Origin: Polynucleobacter parvulilacunae
GTDB taxonomy: Bacteria > Pseudomonadota > Gammaproteobacteria > Burkholderiales > Burkholderiaceae
Length of the DNA stretch: 64,000 bases
Reading direction: 5' to 3'
NCBI RefSeq assembly: GCF_018881715.1
Contig: NZ_JACVPW010000001.1
Span: 893,337 to 957,336 of the forward strand
The translations under genes were made by a program, and so were the position numbers. The notes under the pieces are model-generated. The model had not been told where the DNA came from, ran no database searches, and was given only the letters and a program-made list of their open reading frames with translations. Below, in pieces: positions 1 through 7,840 of this stretch. Position 1 is the first letter of the stretch. The number at the start of each line of letters is the position of its first letter.

Positions 1-2240
1 TGTTTCTCTGCAGCAGGTTTTGCATTACCAAAACTATTAGCAAGGTTCTGAATTGGCATGGATGCAGATGCGCCAGCCATTCCTACTGGAGGACCTGCAA
101 ATGGGCTTGCTGATGGAGTAGCAGAAACCGCAGTTACTGCATCACCATTCTCAGTGCGCTCACCACGTTGACCACGACCACGACCACGACGGTTGCGACC
201 ACGACCACGACGTTCCTCACCATCTGCACTTGGAGCAGCTTCAGTACCAGGAGCCGCTTCAGTAGCAGGTGTTACTGCTGCTGGATTAGCTTGGCGTTCT
301 GGCTTAGGACCATTTTGATTGCCCTGGTTACGGTTGCCGTTGCGGTTATTGCGATTGCGATTGTTGTTAGAACCCTCTGCCGGTGTGCCTTCAGCTGCAT
401 TCGCTGCTGGACGCTCAGTACGTTCGCCGCGACGATTACGGCCACGATTGCGGTCGTTACCATTGCGGCCTTGATTACGGCCACGTGGGTTGCTTGGTGC
501 CGGCTTCTCTTCAACTGCTGGTGATGAACCAAAGAGGCTCTTAATGAATCCAAAGAAACCACCAGTACTTTCTACTTTCGCTACTTTTTCAGTGCGTGCA
601 GGGCGTGGTTGGCTAATTGGTGCAGGCTGTGTTGGCGTAATACCTTTAACAGCAGCTTCTGGACGTACTTTTACATCCGCATCTTTTTTGCTTACTGTAG
701 TGTCGGTCTCGAGTTCGCGAGCAGCTTCTTCCGCCATCACATAGCTAGCCTTTTGATCGTCAAGACGTGGATCGTCATGACGCAAGCGCTCTAACTTGTA
801 GTGTGGAGTTTCTAAATGCTTGTTTGGAACCATCAAGACGTTTACTTTGAAGCGAGTCTCAATCTTGATCACTTCAGCACGTTTTTCATTCAAGAGGAAT
901 GCAGCCACTTCGACCGGTACCTGTGTATGAATCGCTGCTGTGTTTTCTTTCATTGCTTCTTCTTGGATGATGCGCAGAACTTGCAATGCAGAAGATTCAG
1001 TGTCACGAATATGGCCAGTACCATTACAACGTGGGCAGGTTACATGGCTGCCTTCAGACAAAGCAGGACGCAAGCGCTGACGTGACATTTCCATCAAACC
1101 AAACTTGGAGATCTTGCCCATCTGAACGCGCGCACGGTCATGACGCAGGGCATCACGTAAGCGATTCTCAACATCTTTCTGTGCTTTGCTCGATTCCATA
1201 TCAATGAAGTCGATCACGATCAAGCCACCCAAGTCACGTAAACGTGCTTGACGAGCGATTTCATCGGCAGCTTCTAAGTTGGTACGAGTAGCAGTCTCTT
1301 CAATATCAGAGCCACGGGTTGCGCGTGCCGAGTTAACGTCTACTGAAACTAAGGCTTCAGTGTGGTCAATCACGATTGCGCCGCCAGATGGCAATGGCAC
1401 AGTACGTGAGTACGCAGTTTCAATTTGATGCTCAATTTGGAAACGAGAGAACAAAGGCACATCGTCTTGATAGCGCTTTACTCGTGGCAAATTGTCGGGC
1501 ATCACTACAGACATAAATGCTGCAGCTTGTTCGTAGATGTCATCGGTATCGATGAGGATCTCACCAATATCAGGCTGGAAGTAATCGCGAATAGCGCGGA
1601 TCACCAAGCTGGATTCTAGGTAGATTAATAGCGGAGCAGAGTTGCCTTTGGCAGCTTCATCAATCGCTGTCCACAACTGCATGAGATAGCTTAAATCCCA
1701 TTGCAATTCAGTAGCGTCGCGACCAATACCGGCTGTGCGAGCAATAATGCTCATGCCATCTGGTACTTGTAATTGGGACATTGCTTCACGGAGTTCTTGA
1801 CGGTCTTCACCTTCAATACGACGAGAAACGCCACCTCCACGTGGGTTATTTGGCATTAATACCAAATAACGGCCTGCTAAGGAGACAAAAGAGGTGAGGG
1901 CAGCGCCTTTTTGGCCGCGCTCTTCTTTTTCTACTTGAACAATGATTTCTTGACCTTCGCGCAAAGCATCCTTGATGGAAGCATTGCGAACGTCAATACC
2001 TTCTTTGAAGTAAGTGCGGGCTACTTCCTTGAATGGCAAGAAGCCATGACGTTCTTCGCCGTAATTGACAAAGCAAGCCTCAAGGGAAGGTTCAATGCGG
2101 GTAATGACACCTTTGTAGATATTGCCTTTGCGTTGTTCACGACCGGCAGCTTCGATATCGATATCAATGAGTTTTTGACCATCAACGATGGCAACTCGCA
2201 ACTCTTCTTGTTGAGTTGCATTAAACAACATGCGTTTCAT
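1..2240 (-). CDS. rne: Ribonuclease E (3' end outside window)
   Basis: Endoribonuclease that starts decay of most mRNAs, processes rRNA and tRNA precursors, and nucleates the degradosome at the inner membrane. Translation from ATG at 2240 begins MKRMLFNATQQEELRVAI, the usual RNase E start, and an S1 domain follows. The catalytic DNase I-like region is visible with DVNSARATRG and VIDFIDM, which hold the two Mg-binding aspartates (about residues 300 and 345). The Zn-link CPRC lies near residue 400 (about 1030-1045). After about residue 500 the protein becomes a disordered Arg/Asn/Gly-rich tail (about 180-480), as expected for the degradosome scaffold. The reading frame is open to base 1, so about 746 codons are seen and the C-terminus is missing. 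SD AGGAG sits about 5 nt before the start. A long leader suggests autoregulation as in enteric rne. Confidence 0.96.
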   Translation of the reverse strand, partial: MKRMLFNATQQEELRVAIVDGQKLIDIDIEAAGREQRKGNIYKGVITRIEPSLEACFVNYGEERHGFLPFKEVARTYFKEGIDVRNASIKDALREGQEIIVQVEKEERGQKGAALTSFVSLAGRYLVLMPNNPRGGGVSRRIEGEDRQELREAMSQLQVPDGMSIIARTAGIGRDATELQWDLSYLMQLWTAIDEAAKGNSAPLLIYLESSLVIRAIRDYFQPDIGEILIDTDDIYEQAAAFMSVVMPDNLPRVKRYQDDVPLFSRFQIEHQIETAYSRTVPLPSGGAIVIDHTEALVSVDVNSARATRGSDIEETATRTNLEAADEIARQARLRDLGGLIVIDFIDMESSKAQKDVENRLRDALRHDRARVQMGKISKFGLMEMSRQRLRPALSEGSHVTCPRCNGTGHIRDTESSALQVLRIIQEEAMKENTAAIHTQVPVEVAAFLLNEKRAEVIKIETRFKVNVLMVPNKHLETPHYKLERLRHDDPRLDDQKASYVMAEEAARELETDTTVSKKDADVKVRPEAAVKGITPTQPAPISQPRPARTEKVAKVESTGGFFGFIKSLFGSSPAVEEKPAPSNPRGRNQGRNGNDRNRGRNRRGERTERPAANAAEGTPAEGSNNNRNRNNRNGNRNQGNQNGPKPERQANPAAVTPATEAAPGTEAAPSADGEERRGRGRNRRGRGRGQRGERTENGDAVTAVSATPSASPFAGPPVGMAGASASMPIQNLANSFGNAKPAAEK

Positions 2241-2616
2241 AACACTCTCCTATGGGGGAGGGCGTCGTTGCGCGCTGCGTTAGGGGACAAGTTAGATGCC
2301 GCTTAGGACTAAGCCTAAGGCGGTATATGAGTGTGGATCATGCAAATCTAAGCATTTTTTGCCTAGTTCACCCAGTTAACGGTTGGTTAAATCGGTGCCA
2401 CACTTGACGATCGCCGCAGAGACCTCCTTTAGGTCATCAATGCAGGCGCGCGCCTGAAAACTGTCTTCTAATCGCGGGTCGCGGCATACGGCACACCAAC
2501 CCTGCGCCTCATTACAACGGGGGAGGGGCAACCCCGGGAGTCTTTTAAAGGGCGACTCCAAGCTCCACGATTCAAACCTGACTTCAGGTTAGTCTCGGGC
2601 CAATAAATTGGCTAGA
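2241..2616 (-). promoter_or_regulatory. Long structured rne 5' leader
   Basis: About 375 nt separate the probable rne transcription start from its ATG. Reading the minus strand, several self-complementary segments occur: AACCTGAAGTCAGGTT (2575-2590), GGGGTTGCCCC (near 2526-2536), CAGGCGCGCGCCTG (2443-2456), GACCTAAAGGAGGTC (2420-2434), and a strong hairpin with GCCTTAGG pairing to CCTAAGCGGC (about 2296-2322). In enteric bacteria a similarly long rne leader is cleaved by RNase E itself to autoregulate; the same role here is inference. I see no convincing coding sequence in this stretch. Confidence 0.55.
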
Positions 2617-2622
2617 GCGTTG

Positions 2623-2628
2623 ATTATA
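2623..2628 (-). promoter_or_regulatory. Probable -10 box of the rne promoter
   Basis: A perfect TATAAT is present on the minus strand at 2628-2623. A -35 element is weak: CATTGT lies 16 nt upstream and TTGTCA lies 14 nt upstream. The predicted start near 2616 gives the long rne leader. The same intergenic region must also hold the divergent rluC promoter, for which I see only weak candidates. Confidence 0.5.
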
Positions 2629-2704
2629 CGGCACAAGTTGCGTGACAATGGGGTATTGTTGAGTCCCTTGTCGTCCCCCGTCGGGGTCACAAGAGAGATA
2701 AATC

Positions 2705-3718
2705 ATGAAATCCGAACCCATTTCCAAGCCTTTACAGGTAAAAACGCCCAATACTTCAGCGCCTGCTGCAGTCCATCTTCAGACCATTGGTCCGGAAGAG
2801 GCCGGCCAACGCTTGGATAACTATCTATTACGCTGGGCTAAAGGGGTTCCCAAAAGCCACGTTTACCGAATTATTCGATCAGGGGAGGTCCGGGTTAATA
2901 AAAAGCGGGCTGAACCAACAACTCGGCTGATTGATGGTGATGTAGTGCGTGTTCCCCCGGTTCGGATTGCAGAGCCAGCCCAAATGGCCGCGGTCAATTC
3001 TGCCCAAACCAAATCCCGTGCGCATGGATATTCAGACAAAATGCCTATCCTTTTTGAGGATGAAGCCTTATTAATAGTGAATAAGCCATCTGGTTTAGCT
3101 GTACATGGTGGATCTGGCATTGCGCTCGGCGTCATTGAGACCTTGCGCATTACCCGTCCAGAACTCAAGTTCTTGGAATTAGTTCATCGTCTAGATAGGG
3201 ATACATCAGGCGTTTTGCTGCTAGCTAAAAAGCGTAGCGCTTTAGTAGAGCTCCATCGCCAAATTCGCGAAGGTCAAACTGACAAGCGTTACTTCTTGCT
3301 TGCCCATGGTGAAATCGTTCAGGGCGCGCAAACCATGCAACTTAAATATCCGCTGCATAAGTATCTTCTTCCAAATGGCGAGCGCCGTGTGAAGGTTGAT
3401 CCAGATGGACTTCCAAGTCATACCGCATTAAGAGTGACTAAGACACTGAAGCGTGAAGATGCCACTATTACTTTGGCGGAGGCGCAATTGAAGACGGGGC
3501 GCACCCATCAGATTCGAGTGCATTTACTAAAATTGGGTCACGCGATTTTGGGCGACGATAAGTATGGCTTTGAAGATTTAGATAAGCAGATTAAATCCAA
3601 GCGCTTATACCTACACGCTCATCTGGCTGGCTTTACCCATCCGCGCACTGGTGAAAAGATGCGCATTGAATCACCGTTGCCTCCAGAATTTACCGCCATG
3701 ATGAAAACTTTTGAGTAG
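2705..3718 (+). CDS. rluC: 23S rRNA pseudouridine synthase RluC
   Basis: Isomerises uridines 955, 2504 and 2580 (E. coli numbering) of 23S rRNA to pseudouridine. The 337-residue protein has an N-terminal S4 RNA-binding domain (about residues 35-90, with RLDNYLLRW) and an RluA-type catalytic domain with HRLDRDTSG, whose second Asp is the nucleophile. TGRTHQIRVHL, typical of the family, follows near residue 255. The divergent rne-rluC arrangement is common in proteobacteria. An SD-like AGAGA lies just upstream of the ATG. The specific assignment to RluC rather than RluD rests on the rne neighbourhood and the sequence as recognised by eye. Confidence 0.9.
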   Translation: MKSEPISKPLQVKTPNTSAPAAVHLQTIGPEEAGQRLDNYLLRWAKGVPKSHVYRIIRSGEVRVNKKRAEPTTRLIDGDVVRVPPVRIAEPAQMAAVNSAQTKSRAHGYSDKMPILFEDEALLIVNKPSGLAVHGGSGIALGVIETLRITRPELKFLELVHRLDRDTSGVLLLAKKRSALVELHRQIREGQTDKRYFLLAHGEIVQGAQTMQLKYPLHKYLLPNGERRVKVDPDGLPSHTALRVTKTLKREDATITLAEAQLKTGRTHQIRVHLLKLGHAILGDDKYGFEDLDKQIKSKRLYLHAHLAGFTHPRTGEKMRIESPLPPEFTAMMKTFE

Positions 3719-3724
3719 TAAAAA

Positions 3725-4408
3725 ATGCCTCAATCGAACAAATCGAATAAAGCGAATCGACCGTATGACCTGATTGTGTGGGATTGGGATGGAACCATTA
3801 TGGATTCCACTCCAACCATTGTGTATTGCATTCAGCAAGCCTGTCGCGATTTAGGTTTTAAGGCGCCTGATGATACTTTGGCAAGCTCTGTGATCGGACT
3901 AGGAATTCAGGATTCATTGCGCAGAGCAGTTCCTTGGATCGAGCCAATCCATTTTCAAAAACTCACTGAGCGTTTTCGATACCACTATTTGGCCAAAGAT
4001 CATGAGCTCGATTTATTTGTTGGGATCAGAGAGCTCTTGCAAGAATTGCATGATCAACAATATCTGCTGGGTGTTGCCACAGGAAAGTCTCGAGTTGGTT
4101 TAGACCGCTCACTCAAGCATCATCAAATTGGCCATCTCTTTCATGAGACTCGCACTGCCGATGAGTCCTTCTCTAAGCCTCATCCAGGAATGCTGCTAGA
4201 GTTATCGGACGTGACCCAAGTGCCAACCCGCCGCATGCTGATGATTGGTGATACGACGCATGACTTAGATATGGCAGCCAATGCTGGCGTAGATGCGGTA
4301 GCCGTTACCTATGGCGCCCATCCCCCAAGCACTCTAAAGGAATCGCCATCATTGGTGCATGTGGATGATGTTGCACAACTCTCGCAATGGCTTAAAAACA
4401 ATCTGTAA
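3725..4408 (+). CDS. HAD-superfamily hydrolase, phosphoglycolate phosphatase-like
   Basis: A 227-residue HAD hydrolase. Motif I is DWDGTIMDST near residue 20 (first Asp nucleophile, second acid-base). Motif II is ATGKSR near residue 118. The C-terminal metal-binding motif is IGDTTHDLDMAANAG. The cap domain between motifs I and II fits subfamily IA (Gph/PGMB type). It starts 6 nt after the rluC stop codon, so the two are probably cotranscribed. In many beta- and gammaproteobacteria a Gph-like gene sits between rluC and sppA, as here. The substrate cannot be read from the sequence; phosphoglycolate or a nucleotide phosphate are candidates. Confidence 0.85.
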   Translation: MPQSNKSNKANRPYDLIVWDWDGTIMDSTPTIVYCIQQACRDLGFKAPDDTLASSVIGLGIQDSLRRAVPWIEPIHFQKLTERFRYHYLAKDHELDLFVGIRELLQELHDQQYLLGVATGKSRVGLDRSLKHHQIGHLFHETRTADESFSKPHPGMLLELSDVTQVPTRRMLMIGDTTHDLDMAANAGVDAVAVTYGAHPPSTLKESPSLVHVDDVAQLSQWLKNNL

Positions 4409-4455
4409 TTGCATAATTCAGCTAGTAAATTAGTAAGACTAAGGAATTTAAAAAG

Positions 4456-5403
4456 ATGGAAAATAATCCAAACCCAATTTGGGAGCGTCAAGCGCTTGAG
4501 CATCTCCTATTGGAGCACTTGAAAGAGACTCGTAAAGCGCGTCGTTGGAAAGCGGTCTTGCGCATCCTAACCTTGTTAGTAATCGTGGGTGCCTTGTTTT
4601 CTATATTTGATTTCCATCTTCCAGGCAAAGGAATGGGGGTTGAAAAACATACCGCTTTGGTAACTCTTGAAGGTGAAATCTCTTCAAGCTCAATGGCCAA
4701 TGCGATGGATATCAATTCTTCTTTGTTATCTGCGTTTGAGAGTGAGCAAAGTGCCGGTGTTGTCTTGCGTATTAATAGTCCTGGTGGATCTCCAGTTCAG
4801 GCTGGCATGATTAATGATGAGATTCATCGTTTGCGCAAGCTTTATCCAAAGAAGCCGTTTTATGTTGTGGTGGAAGATATTTGCGCTTCGGGTGGTTACT
4901 ACGTTGCAGTAGCTGCTGATCAAATCTTGGTTGATAAAGCCAGCTTGGTTGGATCGATTGGCGTGATCATGGAGGGCTTTGGCTTTACTGGTTTGATGGA
5001 TAAGTTAGGCGTTACTCGCCGCATGATTACTTCAGGCTCCAATAAAGGCATGATGGATCCGTTTAGCAAAGAGAATCCAAAGCAAGTCGAGATGGTCAAG
5101 ACCATGATTGATGAGATTCATCAGCAATTTATTGCGGTAGTAAAAGAGGGTCGCGGCGATCGCTTAAAAGATGTGCCTGATTTATTTTCTGGACGCATCT
5201 GGAATGGCGAGCAAGCTGTCAAGATTGGCTTGGCCGATGGCTATGGCACGGTCGATACTGTTGCGCGCGATATCTTTAAAGCGCCTGATATTCTTGACTA
5301 CACTATGAAAGAAAACTTTGCAGAGCGTGTTGCTAAGCGCTTTGGAGCTGAGGCTGGTGCCGCTGCTGGTAAGGCTTTAGTAAAGACGCCTGATCTAAAG
5401 TAA
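4456..5403 (+). CDS. sppA: Signal peptide peptidase SppA-like protease (S49 family)
   Basis: Membrane-anchored serine protease that degrades signal peptides after cleavage. The 315-residue protein has a short cytoplasmic N-terminus, one hydrophobic segment (about residues 35-55, ILTLLVIVGALFSIF), and a single S49 domain. The probable nucleophile Ser lies in DICASGGYYVA and the general-base Lys in TSGSNKGMMDPF. The size matches the short 36-kDa SppA class, not the 67-kDa enteric form with a duplicated domain. It follows the HAD gene by 47 nt and converges on the methylase gene at 5434 with only 30 nt between the stops and no clear terminator there. Confidence 0.88.
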   Translation: MENNPNPIWERQALEHLLLEHLKETRKARRWKAVLRILTLLVIVGALFSIFDFHLPGKGMGVEKHTALVTLEGEISSSSMANAMDINSSLLSAFESEQSAGVVLRINSPGGSPVQAGMINDEIHRLRKLYPKKPFYVVVEDICASGGYYVAVAADQILVDKASLVGSIGVIMEGFGFTGLMDKLGVTRRMITSGSNKGMMDPFSKENPKQVEMVKTMIDEIHQQFIAVVKEGRGDRLKDVPDLFSGRIWNGEQAVKIGLADGYGTVDTVARDIFKAPDILDYTMKENFAERVAKRFGAEAGAAAGKALVKTPDLK

Positions 5404-5433
5404 ATAAAAGACAAAACTAGAACAGTAACAAAT

Positions 5434-6204
5434 TTAGGCTAATAGTAGAAATACTGTTGGCCTATTTTGTAATGAGGCGCACGCAGCTTCATTCGGGTAG
5501 CATTTGCGCCAATCAGCAATAGATAGTGTTGTGATCATTTCTGATGACAGACTCAGATCCACTCCTAGGCAAAGCAAGCTTTGGGGCGCCAATGAGTTGA
5601 TGCATGCCATCAGCATGGCGGTATTGCGATAAGGAGTCTCAATCCAAATTTGAGTTTGTTGTAACTTACGAGATTCAACTTCGAGCTGTTTGAGTTTGGC
5701 TGTGCGTTCATGAGTGTCATGAGGCAAGTAACCCTGAAATGCAAAGCGTTGACCGTTGAGCCCACTTGCCATCAGCCCTAACAAAATAGAGCTAGGGCCA
5801 ACCAGTGGTTTGACCCTGGCACCTAGCTTGTGGGCCGCTAGTACTAACTCTGCACCAGGATCCGCAACTCCAGGCACTCCCGCTTCAGACATCAAACCCA
5901 TATCGTTTCCAGCAAGTAGAGGCTTGAGCAAATCAGCAGGTTTCACCGCATCACCATACTTAGCGTTACGTGCAGCACCACGCCATTCACTCATTCGCAT
6001 TTCTTGAATCGTGCAGGCTAATGGAGAAACGGAATCGATTGCTTTTAAGAGGGCGCGTGCTGTTTTAGCATCTTCCACAATCCAATGTTTTAACTTAGCC
6101 GATTGTGTAATCGTTTCAGATGGCAGCACCCATGGCAATTGCTCTACACGACCGTCATCACCCAACGTGTTGGGTACCAAATACAGGGTGCCGAGCTTAG
6201 TCAT
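5434..6204 (-). CDS. SAM-dependent methyltransferase, RsmI/tetrapyrrole methylase family
   Basis: The 256-residue protein starts MTKLGTLYLVPNTLGD and carries a GLMSEAGVPGVADPGAELVLAAH stretch, whose EAGVPGVADPG is characteristic of the RsmI-like branch of the tetrapyrrole methylase superfamily, followed by PLVGPSSILLGLMASG. RsmI 2'-O-methylates C1402 of 16S rRNA. This gene looks like the shorter paralogue often annotated only as SAM-dependent methyltransferase in Burkholderiales, because its N-terminus differs from classic RsmI. The substrate is therefore unknown. It is followed on the same strand, upstream, by yceF with a 40-nt gap, suggesting one transcript. Confidence 0.8.
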   Translation of the reverse strand: MTKLGTLYLVPNTLGDDGRVEQLPWVLPSETITQSAKLKHWIVEDAKTARALLKAIDSVSPLACTIQEMRMSEWRGAARNAKYGDAVKPADLLKPLLAGNDMGLMSEAGVPGVADPGAELVLAAHKLGARVKPLVGPSSILLGLMASGLNGQRFAFQGYLPHDTHERTAKLKQLEVESRKLQQTQIWIETPYRNTAMLMACINSLAPQSLLCLGVDLSLSSEMITTLSIADWRKCYPNEAACASLQNRPTVFLLLA

Positions 6205-6244
6205 AAATTATTTTCTAGTGATTCTATTTTGTTTATTTATTGCT

Positions 6245-6841
6245 TTAGGCTTTGGATGGAATTGCAAAACCAGCATCGCGCAATAAGCCTGTTAAGGCAA
6301 TGAGCGGTAAGCCAATTAAAGCGGTTGGATCATCACTTTTGATTGACTCTAGCAGGCTGATGCCTAGGCCTTCAGATTTGGCGCTACCGGCACAATCATA
6401 AGGCTCTTCAGCAAGTAAGTAGGCTTCCAAAACGCTGTCTGGTAGTTTGCGAAAAGTGACTTCAGTCGGTATACACAAAGTGGTTTGAATGTCACCCTTC
6501 ATCAAACACAGGGCCGTTTGAAAGGTGGCTGTTTGACCGCGCATGAGTTGTAGCTGCGCTAGCGCTCTTTCAAAATCACCCGGCTTGCCAATCGCTGCGC
6601 CACAAAGATCGGCAACCTGATCAGAGCCAATCACCCAAGCATCCGGATGTTGTTTGGCAACTGCTGCTGCTTTAGCGTGTGCAAGGCGAAGTGCCAAATC
6701 ACGCGTACTCTCGCCGGTGAGTGGTGTCTCATCCACTTTCGGGGAGACGACTTCAAAAGGAATGCGTAGACGTTCCAAAAGTTCACGGCGATATTTGGAT
6801 GTAGACCCCAGAATCAGGGGCGGGTTTTGGAAACTACTCAT
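6245..6841 (-). CDS. yceF: Maf-like nucleotide pyrophosphatase YceF
   Basis: A 198-residue Maf protein, a house-cleaning nucleoside triphosphate pyrophosphatase. LILGSTSKYRRELLERL near the N-terminus is the Maf signature, DETPL follows near residue 38, and GSDQVAD near residue 72 contains the catalytic acid. The YceF branch prefers 7-methyl-GTP. The assignment to YceF rather than dTTP-specific YhdE rests on its position: yceF is also divergent from yceD-rpmF-plsX in E. coli. Only 55 nt separate it from yceD, so both promoters must fit there. Confidence 0.88.
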   Translation of the reverse strand: MSSFQNPPLILGSTSKYRRELLERLRIPFEVVSPKVDETPLTGESTRDLALRLAHAKAAAVAKQHPDAWVIGSDQVADLCGAAIGKPGDFERALAQLQLMRGQTATFQTALCLMKGDIQTTLCIPTEVTFRKLPDSVLEAYLLAEEPYDCAGSAKSEGLGISLLESIKSDDPTALIGLPLIALTGLLRDAGFAIPSKA

Positions 6842-6896
6842 CGTGTTCTGTGCTTTCTTCTATGCTTACTGCCGCGGCTTCATTTAGACTGATGCT

Positions 6897-7472
6897 ATGA
6901 ATCGTAATCAAGTTTTACCTCAAGTCGAACTATCTTCCGAGCCCAGCGCTTTAAAGAGGGTAGATTTTTGTGCCCCCCAATCTTATAAGGGTGCTGGTTT
7001 TTTAGGTATCCCGGATATGCCCAGAGTGGCTGAGGAAGCTTCAACCATCAATCCGGGTGATGGTTTTGATTGGTCAGTTCAGACCCATTTTGAAGATTCT
7101 CCCGGCAGTGATCCCCATCAAGTTCTGGATTTAGGCCTAAATGGACGTCTAAACCTGGTCTGCCAACGCTGTTTACAAGATTGCGCTATTGATTTGGATG
7201 AAAAACGTCGATTTATCCTGGTTTTGACCGATGAAGAGGCGGATTCCTTCCCTCTTGAGGATGAGGAGCTAGAGCCTTTGGTGGTAAATCAGCATTTCAA
7301 CCTCCTGGAAACCATTGAGGACGAGATTTTGCTGTCCCTACCCTTGATTCCGAAGCATCCCGATGGATTTTGTGAGCCCCATGCATCTACCTTTGGCGAT
7401 GAGGGCGCGGAAGATGTCTCAAATGAGCGTGAAAATCCCTTTAACATATTGAAAAATATGAAGAAAAACTGA
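6897..7472 (+). CDS. yceD: DUF177/YceD family protein
   Basis: A 191-residue protein of the YceD (DUF177) family, which almost always sits directly before rpmF. A conserved Cys pair, CQRCLQDC, occurs near residue 85, followed by a very acidic region (DEEADSFPLEDEELE). The family is linked to 23S rRNA accumulation in plants and bacteria, but its biochemical activity is not settled. The gap to rpmF is 105 nt and contains a probable separate rpmF promoter. ATG 6897 is the only start that keeps the conserved N-terminus. Confidence 0.85.
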   Translation: MNRNQVLPQVELSSEPSALKRVDFCAPQSYKGAGFLGIPDMPRVAEEASTINPGDGFDWSVQTHFEDSPGSDPHQVLDLGLNGRLNLVCQRCLQDCAIDLDEKRRFILVLTDEEADSFPLEDEELEPLVVNQHFNLLETIEDEILLSLPLIPKHPDGFCEPHASTFGDEGAEDVSNERENPFNILKNMKKN

Positions 7473-7525
7473 AATTGACAGTTTTATTTCAGTTGTTGTT
7501 TTAGGTATGTTTTGTCAACAAATCA

Positions 7526-7561
7526 AGCATTTAGGTGCTTTTCCATGCTAGAATATCGCCT
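7526..7561 (+). promoter_or_regulatory. Probable rpmF promoter with extended -10
   Basis: TGCTAGAATA (7546-7555) is an extended -10 element (TG-N-TAGAAT). The start would fall near 7561, giving a leader of about 17 nt before the rpmF ATG. No good -35 is visible 17 nt upstream, which fits extended -10 promoters. The same TGCTAGAATA occurs ahead of rpsF at 29346-29355. Confidence 0.5.
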
Positions 7562-7577
7562 TGCTTAGGAGTTCAAT

Positions 7578-7757
7578 ATGGCCGTTCAACAAAACAAAAA
7601 ATCACCTTCCAAACGTGGCATGCACCGTGCGCACGACTTCTTGACCGCACCTGCTACGGCTGTTGAAGCCACAACTGGTGAGGCTCATTTGCGCCACCAC
7701 ATTTCACCTAACGGCTACTATCGTGGTCGTAAAGTTGTTAAAACTAAAAACGACTAA
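7578..7757 (+). CDS. rpmF: 50S ribosomal protein L32
   Basis: Small 59-residue ribosomal protein of the large subunit. It starts [20 protein letters not shown], the standard L32 N-terminus, and continues to [16 protein letters not shown], the conserved C-terminal part. It has no zinc-binding cysteines, so it is the C-minus form. SD AGGAG at 7567-7571 lies 6 nt before the ATG. A short hairpin (gactaa/ttagtc, 7752-7767) overlaps the stop codon and a stronger terminator follows. Confidence 0.97.
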   Translation: MAVQQNKKSPSKRGMHRAHDFLTAPATAVEATTGEAHLRHHISPNGYYRGRKVVKTKND

Positions 7758-7778
7758 TTTTTTAGTCTAAACAGATAG

Positions 7779-7806
7779 AAGCGGCTCCACTAAAAGCCGC
7801 TTTTTT
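7779..7806 (+). terminator. Intrinsic terminator after rpmF
   Basis: AAGCGGCT (7779-7786) pairs with AGCCGCTT (7795-7802), followed by a run of T. It lies between rpmF and plsX. The T-run extends to 7806, which argues that plsX does not start at the TTG at 7808. Confidence 0.85.
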
Positions 7807-7840
7807 CTTGGATAAATCACTTGCAGCAATCAATGAGCTT

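Noticed and set aside
168-744. Thr/Ser-rich open frames on the plus strand
   Set aside because: They are the antisense of the repetitive rne tail; the minus-strand frame encodes recognisable RNase E.
2376-2561. 61-residue Cys-containing frame in the rne leader
   Set aside because: TTG start, no SD, no similarity recognised, and it lies in a hairpin-rich leader.
7808-7840. TTG start for plsX at 7808
   Set aside because: It sits on the T-run of the rpmF terminator and adds residues not in the family.
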